The position numbers and the translations under genes were made by a program. The notes beneath the pieces were generated by a model. The model was not told the origin of the DNA. It did not search any database and saw only the letters and a program-made list of their open reading frames with translations. Below are positions 42,002 to 51,845 of a stretch of 64,000 bases of DNA, piece by piece; the first letter of the stretch is position 1; each line of letters begins with the position of its first letter. The DNA is from Plasmodium relictum (Eukaryota; Apicomplexa; Aconoidasida; Haemosporida; Plasmodiidae). The stretch lies in the NCBI RefSeq assembly GCF_900005765.1, contig NC_041692.1:558001-622000 (forward strand), given 5' to 3'.

Positions 42002-45000
42002 TTAATCTTCGTCAGATTCCTTTTCATGAATTGTAACTCTTCTTCTTTTTACTTCATTAACTTCTTTTTTATTTGTATTTTGTCTGATATCTAGAGAATG
42101 CCTATTTACTGTAGAAATACCATCTATAAATCTCATTTTAAATAAAACATCAGCGTGAGAAAACATACCTTCTTTTAACGAAACAATAATAAATTGAGAA
42201 TGAGGGAATTGAGTTCTTATCATATCCCCAATATTCTGAGTATGATTTAAATCTAGTGCTGCATCAATTTCGTCCAAAATATACATTGGTACTGTTCTAA
42301 CTTTCAATAATGCTAAAATTAAAGACAGTGCTAAAAGGCTTCTTTGCCCACCACTTAATTCAGTTAGGGATTCCTTCCAGTTATTGTTAAATGCAATCTA
42401 AAAAATGATTTAAAGAATAAGAGAAAAAAAAATAATTATAATAAATAATAAAATAAAATTAAAAATACACTATTATATATATAAACACCAGATAAAATAA
42501 GTGAATGACAAAGAAAAATGATATATAAGTATATAATATTTAATTTACGTAAAAATATATATTATTATTTTATTTTATTTATTTATTCATTTATTTTCAA
42601 CCTTCATTTCTATTCCATTGGATAAGTTTCCATCAATAATACACAATTTAGCTTGTGCATTATTTAAAAGAGTAGAAAAAATTGCTTGAAAATATTCATT
42701 AATTTGTTGATACATTGCTAATAAACTTTCACTTTTTTTTACATCAAGATCTGCTATGACTTCTTGTATTTTTTTTTTATCCTCTTCTACTTGAGATTTC
42801 TTAGTTATTAAATCTTTATAATCCACTTGTACTTGTTCATACATTTGAATTGCTTTTCTATTAATATTTATAGATAATTTATTTTGTTCACTTTGTAATG
42901 CCTGTATTTTTTTTTTGATAGCGTCATGTCTAAAATTTTCGAAATCATAAGGAGTATATTTTTTATTAAACAAAGGTTCATATGATTCTATCCATACATG
43001 AGTTTTATTTAAATATTTCACAGTATCACTTGCTGTCTTTGATTCTTTTTGTAAATCAATTAAACTATTTTCTAATTTTTTTAATTCTAACATATCTTCA
43101 CTTTTTTTTTTTTCTAAATCTTCAATTGCCTTAATTATGTTTTTAATTTCACTTTCATAAGAACTAAAACTTGCCTGAAGATCTATTATTTTTTCTTCTA
43201 CTTTTTTTAAATCTTCTTTTGTAATATTAATATTATTTTCTATTTCTACTATTCTTTTTTCTATTTCATTTATAGTTTCATCAACATTATTTAAATCATT
43301 ATTTTCTTTTTCCATTTGTTTTTTATAGTTTTCTATTTGTAAAAAGACATCATCTACTTCTTCTTTTTTTTTATGTTCTTCTGCTTCTAATTCTTTTATT
43401 TTATTTTTTAACTTTTTTATGCTTTTTTTTAAATCATCTTCTTTTTTATCTTTATTTGCTTCATATTCTGATATATCTTTTTCAATTTTACGTATAACCT
43501 CAGTTAATTTTTTTTGTTCTTCATATAATTCATTAAGCTCTTTTCTTCCCTTTTCTATTTCTTGCTTATGTTCTTCTATTTTTTGATTCAAATTTCCATA
43601 TTTACTAGTTTCTATCCTGTTTTCAATATTACTTAAATTGTTCGTATAAATTTGTAATTCTTTAGAAAATTTTTTTCTTTTTTCTTCTTCCTTTTCTAAA
43701 ATTATTAACTTTTCATTTATGATTTTTAATTGGCTTTCTTTTTCACTGTATTCCTTCTTTTTATTTTCATATTTTTCATAATTTAATAAAAACAAATTTA
43801 CATTTTTATTAGAACCACCCGACATACTTCCTGATGTATCAAACTTATCACCCTCTAAGGTTATAGTAGGATAAGATAATTTTCTATTTGTATTATAAGT
43901 AATTTTTTTACATAAATCAACATTAGAGCATATTAGTGTTCCATTAAATAAATATTTAATGAGTCTTTCTAATTTTTTATCATATTCCATAATGTCTAAA
44001 AAATAAATAACTGATTTTTTATCCTTTATATCTAATCCTACATGTTTTCTGCATTCTTCGATATTTTTTTCATTTAACTCTCTTGAAATTACGCAGTCAT
44101 CTAAAGGTAACAATGTTACTCTTTTAGTACTTTTAGAAAAGTTATTATATTCAAATAATTTTTTACTATTTTCTTTATTATGAACAAGTAAATATGATAA
44201 CTTTCCTCCTAATATTAAATGAACTGCTAATGCAGTATTACCATATTCCTTTTTAATTTTAATTAATTCATATATCTGTCCTAATATATCAGTTGATTTC
44301 ATATTACTTGGAATTTTATATTCTATTTTAACATTACTAACTAGATTTTTTAATACTATTAATTCCTGTTTTAACTTTTCTACTTCATTTGTTAATATGT
44401 TTTTCTCCTCTTGCAATTTCTCTAACTCTATAAAATTATTATATTTCTCATTTAACTTATGTAATTCTTTTTCACATGATATTTTCTTTTTTTCTTCCAT
44501 TTCTTTTTCTTTATTTATTTCATTAAACTCTTTTTCAAATTTCTTTCTCTGTTCTTTTAAGGTAATAATTTCCTTTTCAAGATGTTTACTATTTTGTAAT
44601 AAATTATTTATCTGAGTTTCTGTTTTGCTTAAATCAGTTTTATAATTTTTTAACTGTTCTCTAAAAGAGCCTGTGTATTGATTATTATTAATTCCCCCAC
44701 TTAATAGACAATTCATGGTAAGTTGTTTCTCATTTAATTCTTCTTTTAAAACATCAATTTTTTTTTTTAGATCTTCATACGACTTTAAATTTTTATTATT
44801 TTTTTCATCATATTTTTGATAATCATCTAATTTCTTTTCTATTTGCTTTATTTCTTTTTTTATATCTTCTTTTTTTTTTTTTTCTTTTTCCTTTTCTTTA
44901 TTTTCAATTTTAGCTTCTGATTGTAAGCGAGAAATCTTTTTCTCTAATTGTTCTTTCTCTTGTATAAGAAGTTTCATAGGCTCATTTGCTATAGTAGTTT

Positions 45001-45862
45001 CACTAACAATTTTTTCTTTTTCTTTTTTATATTTAGTTATTTCTTTTTCAATATCATGTATTTCTCCTTCTAAATTTTTTTGTTCATTTTTAGAATATTC
45101 AATTTTTTCTTGACACTTTTCCATCATATTTTTAGCAACATAGTATTTATAAGATATTTCAACTTTTTCATATTTTTCAATTTCTTCATTATTACTAACA
45201 AATTTATTATATTCTTCTTTCTCTTTTTTTAATTTTACTAGAGTAGGCTCTATTTCTTCTACTAATACTTTATTTATTTCATTTAATTTTTGATCTTTTT
45301 TCATCATTAACTTAATAGCATTAGTTCTTTTAACTTCATAAAGTTTAGTACCACTTGATTCTTCAATTAAACCAAGAAGCTCTATTGGTTTCATGTTAAT
45401 AACTTTTGTAATTTTCCCTTGCATAATTAGGAAATGTGGGTTATTAATATTTAATTTTAGTGATTGAAAAAAATCACTAATATCTTTTGGTTTTGCATTG
45501 TGACTGTTTAAAAGATATCTATTTCTTCCTCCTAATACTATTTGTCTAGTAATTGTAATATTTTTCATATCTCTATATGGTTCTTGTAAAGGGCTAGGTT
45601 TTTCTTCATTGTTAAATTTTATAGTAACACTTCCTTTTGTTATTCCAGCTTGACCCTGTTTATAAATTAATTCATCCAATCTATTTACTCTAATCAAATT
45701 TAAATTGCTTATTCCCATAACAAAACAAATAGCATCTAAAACATTGGATTTACCACTCCCATTTAAACCAGTTATTGCATTGAATTGAGGGTGAAATGGC
45801 CCAATTACTGTTTTAGTAGGATAACTTTTAAAACCATCTAAAATTATTTCTTCTATATGCAT
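42002..45862 (-). CDS. SMC2: condensin subunit SMC2
   Basis: Two exons, 42602-45862 and 42002-42397, spliced phase 0 (AAG then ATT) over a 204-base intron, giving 1218 residues, a normal SMC2 length. The Walker A motif is GLNGSGKS at 32-39. The N-terminal head reads [14 protein letters not shown] and [17 protein letters not shown], which are SMC2-type rather than SMC3-type. The first coiled coil covers about 170-510, the hinge about 515-680 (ending [10 protein letters not shown]), and the second coil 690-1080. Exon 2 carries the ABC signature [12 protein letters not shown], Walker [13 protein letters not shown] and the D-loop/H-switch region [14 protein letters not shown]2 pairs with SMC4 in condensin and compacts chromosomes at mitosis. 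The tail ([15 protein letters not shown]) is a short extension. Confidence 0.95.
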
Positions 45863-46101
45863 TTTAAAAAAAAAAAATTTTAGACCAATTTATATTTACT
45901 TTTAATTATTTTTTTTCTTTTTAAAGTAATTTTTTGAAATATTTTTAGAATTTTTTTTTTTTTTTTTTTGTTGTTACATCTTTAACATTTTTATATCATT
46001 CTTTTATTTTATATTCTTGTAATATATATATATATATATATTTTTAATATTTTTATATTTTCCTTTTAATTTTTTTTTTTTTTTTTAGATAATAATTTGT
46101 A

Positions 46102-46170
46102 TTTTGCTTTTTGCTTTTTGTTTTTTGTTTTTTGTTTTTTGTTTTTTTCTTTTTACTTTTTACTTTTTCT
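46102..46170. repeat. period-7 repeat, TTTTTTG type
   Basis: G residues fall at 46106, 46113, 46120, 46127, 46134 and 46141; the phase continues as A at 46155 and 46162. The unit drifts from TTTTGCT to TTTTGTT to TTTTACT. It lies about 240 bases upstream of the SMC2 start. The heptad length equals that of the Plasmodium telomere unit, but the sequence is different. Confidence 0.8.
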
Positions 46171-46444
46171 TTTTAAATTAAGAAAAATATGAAATTTATT
46201 CACAAATCATTTTTTCTATTATCTTTTAAATATTTTTCCTGGATACATTTGCTCATTTATTTCAATACTTATTTAATAACTTTTTATCAATAATTTAAAG
46301 CAATTAATTATTAAAAATTTCGATTTGTTATTTTTGAAAAAATTAATAATAAAATATTTATTATTTTAACCTTATTTATTTTTAAATAATTTCACAAAAG
46401 CAATTTTCTCATTAAAATGCTATAACAAGTCAATATAAATATAT

Positions 46445-46933
46445 ATGGATAAATGTATGAGTTTATATATATATTTATTTATTTATTTATTTAAATTTAA
46501 AGATATATTTTTTATATTAATTCCCCATAGTTTTATAGAAAAAATAAACTCTAAGAAATTTATGTATTATTTGTATAATTATATGATAAATATTAAGGAA
46601 ATTTTCACAAAAGACAAAATTTTAAAAATAAAATTTTTTAAAGAATAACCATATTAATATGTCTTTTTCTTTTATTTTATTACTCAATTATGCATAAATG
46701 TGAAAAAAAAATTTTAGTATTGAAACTGTTTTAATTAAAAAGGGAAAAGTTTCTAGTATCGAAATTATTTCAACTAAAGAAATAATAATAAAAATAGACT
46801 TTATAGTTAAAATTTCAAAAACTTTTAGGCATGAAGTTTTACTATACTTTCATAACATAAAAAATATATTTGTTAAAAGGAAAATTTACAAACTTTATAC
46901 ATTTACATTTTATTTTAATATACAAATATAATA
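46445..46933 (+). pseudogene. possible relic coding region
   Basis: A 67-codon ATG frame (46445-46648) is followed by a second open stretch of about 75 codons without an ATG (from about 46709 to a stop near 46933). The second stretch has ordinary codons and an internal imperfect duplication (TAGTATTGAAAC / TAGTATCGAAAT, about 38 bases apart). Neither is recognisable. They could be a decayed gene, exons of an unseen gene, or chance. Confidence 0.2.
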
Positions 46934-47758
46934 TGAAATGTTTTATTTTTTTGTCTTGAAATTTTATTTTCAGTCTGAAGAACTCATAAAATACTAATAT
47001 ATATATATATATATATATATATAATGAAACATCATTTTTTATAATTCTTTATTTAAAAAATTTTCAACTTTCTTTTATTCATTTTTTAATAAAAAATGTA
47101 TCTTAATAATTTTTAAAATTTATAAAGATTACTTTTAATATTCAAAAATAAGATATAGGCTTAGGCATTATTTATTCACCTAATTTATATTCCTCTTGAT
47201 TCTTATAGCTTCATTTTATATAAGGTTATTACACTTTTAAAAGAGATTTTATTTTGAGTTTATAATTATAATTTTTATATTTATATATATTTTAATACAA
47301 CTAAACTATTTAATATTTATGACATATAAGAAAAAATAAATATGTAGATTATTGTTTTACTATGTATTTTAATAAAGAAATGTTCATTTATACTACTATG
47401 AACATTATAATACAAAAAAAATTATAATTCATATAGAAAAAAAAGTTTAGATAATTAAATAGTTTAACTCTTCTATTAACAAAAATTCAAAAATTATCAT
47501 TTATTAAATACCCAGAGAAAGCAAAAGAGAATGAATATAAAAAAAAAAATATATATTTCCTTAAAATATATAACTATTGTTAATACATATCTAATTATCC
47601 TAAATATAAATAATTTAATAATTTTTTTAAGTAATAAAAAAAGAAAAATTAAAGATATAAGATATGAATTTGAAAAAGTAATAAAAATTCACAATTCTTC
47701 TTTTTTACAGATACATTTTTATCTTATCTATATATATAACAATAAATAGTTCATAGAA

Positions 47759-49309
47759 ATGGAATATTTAATTTTAGAAGAAAAATATAAAAATCTTTTG
47801 GTTAAAAATCAATGAAAATTTAAAAATATATATTATAGTTTATATTTTTATAAGTAATTAAATATTAAAGTTAATTATATTATATTTATATATATATACA
47901 TATATGTGATTATACATATATGCTGAAAGAATAAATCTAATTATGAAAAAACAATTCTTAAAAAAGAAACAGAAGCTCTTAAAAAAAAATTAGAGGTATT
48001 TTAGAAGAAAAAAAAAAAAAAAATATAAAATAAAAATATAATATAATATAAAAAAATATAAAAAAATATACACATATATATATATTTTTCTTTTTAAATT
48101 AAATTATATAATTAGAATCTAGAATATGCTTATGTGGAAATAGAAAATAAAATAACTGAAATTCATAAAGAAAAAGAAAAATTAGAAGATAATGTAAATA
48201 AAATAAAAAAAGAAAATTTAAATTTAAAAGAAGAAATTTCTGCATTAAATGAAAGAATAGAAGTAAAGACTGTTACTTAAAAAATTGAAAAAAATGCTTA
48301 TTGTTTCACGTAGATTAATTTGGGATATAATTTTTTTTTTTAAGGATTTAAAAGATTTATCCAAGACATATAGAAAAATGATAAAAAGTAGAAATAAAGA
48401 ATTGTTGCAATCAGAAATTCTAACAGCAGAAAATATTAATTTAAGAAATAATATAGAAGTATTTTTTTTAAAATATTAAACATGACAAATATAGTGAGTA
48501 TTTTTTTATACATAACGAAGTTTATTTTAATTTTTTTTTTTAGGTTATAAATAGTGAAAAATTAAATTTAGAATCAGAATTAAAAAAAAAAAAAAAAATT
48601 ATAAACATCATTAAGGATAAATATAGAAAAAACATAGGAAGGTAATAATTATAATTTCTATATAAAATAGTTTATTTTTTTATTTATTCATTTGTATATT
48701 AAATTTTTTATTATCAAAAGTAATTTCATATTGTAAAATCATAAATTTCGTATTTCCTTTTTTAGTTTACTAGATAAATTCAAAGAAAAGGATACACACA
48801 TTTATGAGTTTCAAAGATTTATTGTTAAGGGTAAACATATATACTGAATTATAAAGAACAAACATTTTTATATGATAATATATTTTTTTTAGTGAATAAT
48901 ACTCTTTTTTTTAAATGTTTATATACATACATATTCTTTACTTTTAGAATTAAATAATTTAAAAACTGTCATTTTAAGAGAAAACGAAAATGTTTATTGT
49001 AATGAAAATAATAATGAAAGCATAACAAACAAGAAATTTATGAATATAAGCATTCACTTGGATATAGTAAATTTATATTAAAATGTATATTTTTTATTGT
49101 GCTTTTTTTTTTTTTTTTTATAAATATATGTAATTTTTATGATATTATTATTATGTATTATAATTTTCACAAAAAAAAATTTAATTTTATGCAAAATGCT
49201 CAAAATGCTTATACACTTTTTTTGAATAATTTTTTATTAGCTAACAAAAAAATTAGAAGAAAAAATGGCAATATCACAAATGGAATAAAAAATTGTGTAA
49301 ATATTTATA
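47759..49309 (+). CDS. coiled-coil protein, eight small exons
   Basis: Exons are 47759-47800, 47930-47995, 48116-48262, 48345-48458, 48544-48641, 48766-48830, 48948-49066 and 49241-49309. Every internal boundary is GT..AG and the phases agree, giving 239 residues. The protein begins MEYLILEEKYKNLL and is almost wholly Lys/Glu/Leu/Asn helical sequence with coiled-coil character (KETEALKKKLE, ENKITEIHKEKEKLEDNV, KENLNLKEEISALNERIE). The first junction is the least certain: its donor is GTTAAA and its acceptor CTGAAAG lacks a strong T tract. The last exon is also uncertain; reading through gives a stop at 49078. I do not recognise it. Short multi-exon coiled-coil proteins in malaria parasites are often cytoskeletal or kinetochore components, but nothing here shows that. 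Confidence 0.6.
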
Positions 49310-49510
49310 AAAAAAATAACCCTTTTTATTTTTATAATATTTTGTTATGAAATTGTTAAATGCTTCAATTTAATGTTTTTAAAAGTTATTTATCGAAAAA
49401 TGGAAAGATTAAAAAGAAAAAATATATATTTAAGAAGATAATAGATTAATCATATTAAAGAAAAAAAAAAAATATATATATGCATATATATATCTATATA
49501 TAAATATATC

Positions 49511-51052
49511 ATGGAATATTTATTACTTCCTAATATAAAAAAATGTGAGAATGTGTTTTTTTTTTTATTTAAAAAATATAAATTCACCAGTTTTATTTCA
49601 AATCATAAAAATATTTATGATAATGTGTTAGTATGTAAAGAAATAAATGATTATAATTTCAGCAGTATTATAAAAAATGAAAAGACTTTTTTAATTTATG
49701 GGTATGCTGACTATTCTCATCAATGTTTAAATTATCTTAATAAAATAATTGATATAAGTAATAATGAATTGAAGTGTAAGTTAAATAAAAAAATACCAAT
49801 ATACAAATTAAATATCAGTAATAATCATTTACTAATTCAAAAATTTCATATAAAATCTATTCCTTTAATTCAATTAAGACATAAAAACAAATTAATTGAG
49901 GAAATAACAGGAAATCAATTAAATGAACTTAATTTAAAAAAAATATTAAATAGGTGTCATAGCTACTTTAATACAATAAGCCAAGTAGATGATATCAGTG
50001 ATTTTTTGATTAGAGAAGAAGAGCTTTCCCATATGAACTATATAGAAGATATGAAAAAGGATGAATTATATTTAAAAAACGATATAATATTAAAAAAAAA
50101 GGATTATATAGATAATGAAAATAAGCATTTTTTTAAAAATGATGTATTAAATAATCTACAATCAAAATACAATTGTCAATCTTATGTAATATTTAAAAAA
50201 TTAGAGTTGTTGCTAAATGAAAAGAAGAAAAATATAACATTTATTAAATTTTTTTTAAATGAGATACTTATGAATCATAGTACATACTTAGATATAAATC
50301 TCAATTATAATAAAATAGCAGCAAAAGGATTTCTCTATTTATTTGATGAGGAACTCTTATCTCTTGAAAAAGTAATTGAATTAAAAAATTATTTAGATGA
50401 AACAAATCAAATAAATATAGAAATATTGAATTCAATCCATTTCAAAGAGCCAATAATTACTTTTGATAACTCTAAAATTATACATTTAAACAAAATTAAA
50501 AATATAGATGAATTTTTGTCAAGAGAAGAGGAAATGAATGATATAAAGATGTCATTAAAGAAAAACGCTTTAAAAGAAAATATACAAAAAGGTGATAATA
50601 TAAAAATAGAAAATGAAATAAAAATAAAGTATTTAAGTAGGATCTATAGAATTTTAGCAATAAAATATCTAGATATAGAAGATATAGACAATTTGTTACA
50701 TTGCGCATTAGAGTCTTATAAATTAAGTTTTCCTTTAAACAATCTAGATCATAAGAAATCGAAAGTTCTTATTGAAAATATTATTTTATATTTAGGTGCT
50801 TATAATGAAAATGTAATTAAATTTTTGAGTCAATTGCAATTCTTGTTTACAGACAAAATTTTTAAAGTAGTTAGATTTCCACACACTAGAGCAGTGAAAG
50901 GTGGTAAGCCAATGATGAAAAGAGGAAAATCAGGAAAATGGCTTTGGCTAAGTCAGGATTGGAAACCAAGATGGGTAAAAAAAAAAGTAAAATTAATTTT
51001 AGAAGAAGAATGGAAGTGTGTTCCTGATAAAAATGTCCCATTTTGGAATTAG
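49511..51052 (+). CDS. CnoX/YbbN-like thioredoxin-TPR protein with a C-terminal extension
   Basis: 513 residues, single exon. Residues 48-148 form a thioredoxin fold: FLIYGYADYSHQC at 60-72 aligns with the Trx active site, giving S69-x-x-C72 in place of C-x-x-C. A cis-Pro follows at KSIPLIQL (P118). A helical, TPR-like part follows with two REEE segments (about 167 and 337). Residues 395-450 (HCALESYKLSFPLNN to LSQLQFLFTDK) match the end domain of bacterial YbbN/CnoX, whose E. coli member also has an SxxC site. A 63-residue basic, Trp-rich tail (FPHTRAVKGGKPMMKRGK, GKWLWLSQDWKPRWVKKK) is added. CnoX is a redox-holdase that hands clients to GroEL. The N-terminus, lacking a signal peptide, could target mitochondria. 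Its start is about 200 bases after the preceding gene. Confidence 0.75.
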   Translation: MEYLLLPNIKKCENVFFFLFKKYKFTSFISNHKNIYDNVLVCKEINDYNFSSIIKNEKTFLIYGYADYSHQCLNYLNKIIDISNNELKCKLNKKIPIYKLNISNNHLLIQKFHIKSIPLIQLRHKNKLIEEITGNQLNELNLKKILNRCHSYFNTISQVDDISDFLIREEELSHMNYIEDMKKDELYLKNDIILKKKDYIDNENKHFFKNDVLNNLQSKYNCQSYVIFKKLELLLNEKKKNITFIKFFLNEILMNHSTYLDINLNYNKIAAKGFLYLFDEELLSLEKVIELKNYLDETNQINIEILNSIHFKEPIITFDNSKIIHLNKIKNIDEFLSREEEMNDIKMSLKKNALKENIQKGDNIKIENEIKIKYLSRIYRILAIKYLDIEDIDNLLHCALESYKLSFPLNNLDHKKSKVLIENIILYLGAYNENVIKFLSQLQFLFTDKIFKVVRFPHTRAVKGGKPMMKRGKSGKWLWLSQDWKPRWVKKKVKLILEEEWKCVPDKNVPFWN

Positions 51053-51516
51053 ACAAGTTTTGCATTACAATTTTTGAAAAATATTTATTTATTTTTTGAC
51101 AATTTTTTTTTTTTTTCATATACTTCATATATATTAAATAAATAAAGTAGCAAATATTTTATTTATTATTTTAATATGATATATAATTTATAAAAAAAAG
51201 CAAGATATGCTTTATTTTTATTATTTTTTTTAAAATAGCAATATTTTTTTAAAAAAATAAAATATATCAATAAAACGTAAAATTATTGGTGAAATCATTG
51301 ATAATTTTTATAAAATCATATTTATAAAATCATTGACAAAACAGTATGTAAAATTATTTATAAAGTCATATATAGGATTTTTAACAAATTTATATGTGAA
51401 TAAAATTTGATAAAATTATAGATAAAATTATATATTAATTTATTATAAAATTAATGTGCTATATTTAAATTTTAATTTTATTTTATATATATATAAATCC
51501 ATTAAGAAAAAAAAAA

Positions 51517-51555
<39 letters not shown>

Positions 51556-51845
51556 ATATTAAGCTTATGCAATGTTATATCAAAAACAATTAATTTATTT
51601 TATAAAAAATATTGTGTAAAAATTATTTTTACATATTAATTTGAATATATTAATGTGAACTTATCCACTTTATTATATGTATATATATATTCAATTTCAC
51701 TTTTTAATGTTCAAAATATTCTTAATATCTTTTTATAATTAAAAATTATATAAATATATTTTTTATCTTTATTAATTTTCTTTTTTTCTTTATTTTCACT
51801 CAATTTATTTTAGAATTTTATATATATTGAAGTTATACATATATA
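51053..51845. other. convergent spacer with an A27 run
   Basis: The 3' flanks of the CnoX-like and coiled-coil genes. A degenerate repeat of ATAAAATCAT/ATAAAATTAT type spans about 51284-51440, and a 27-base A-run spans 51524-51550. No gene seen. Confidence 0.6.

Larger units (their letters stand above)
45863..47758. promoter_or_regulatory. divergent region, SMC2 and the coiled-coil gene
   Basis: 1.9 kb between divergent genes. Next to SMC2 is a T-rich tract with a period-7 repeat (46102-46170). The middle (46445-46933) holds coding-like but broken sequence. A 72-codon open frame lies at 47531-47749, just before the coiled-coil gene; it ends near a strong acceptor-like TTCTTCTTTTTTACAG and may be an untranslated leader. 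Confidence 0.5.

Noticed and set aside
42002-45862. SMC3 (cohesin) as the identity of the SMC gene
   Set aside because: The N-terminal head ([34 protein letters not shown]) and the end segment ([11 protein letters not shown]) follow SMC2, not SMC3.
46102-46170. Interstitial telomere repeat
   Set aside because: The period is 7, but the unit TTTTTTG does not match the Plasmodium telomere unit GGGTTYA.
47531-47749. 72-codon ORF as a 5' exon of the coiled-coil gene
   Set aside because: Its codons look plausible, but every frame between it and the ATG at 47759 meets a stop and no phase-compatible splice was found; it may be a leader ORF.
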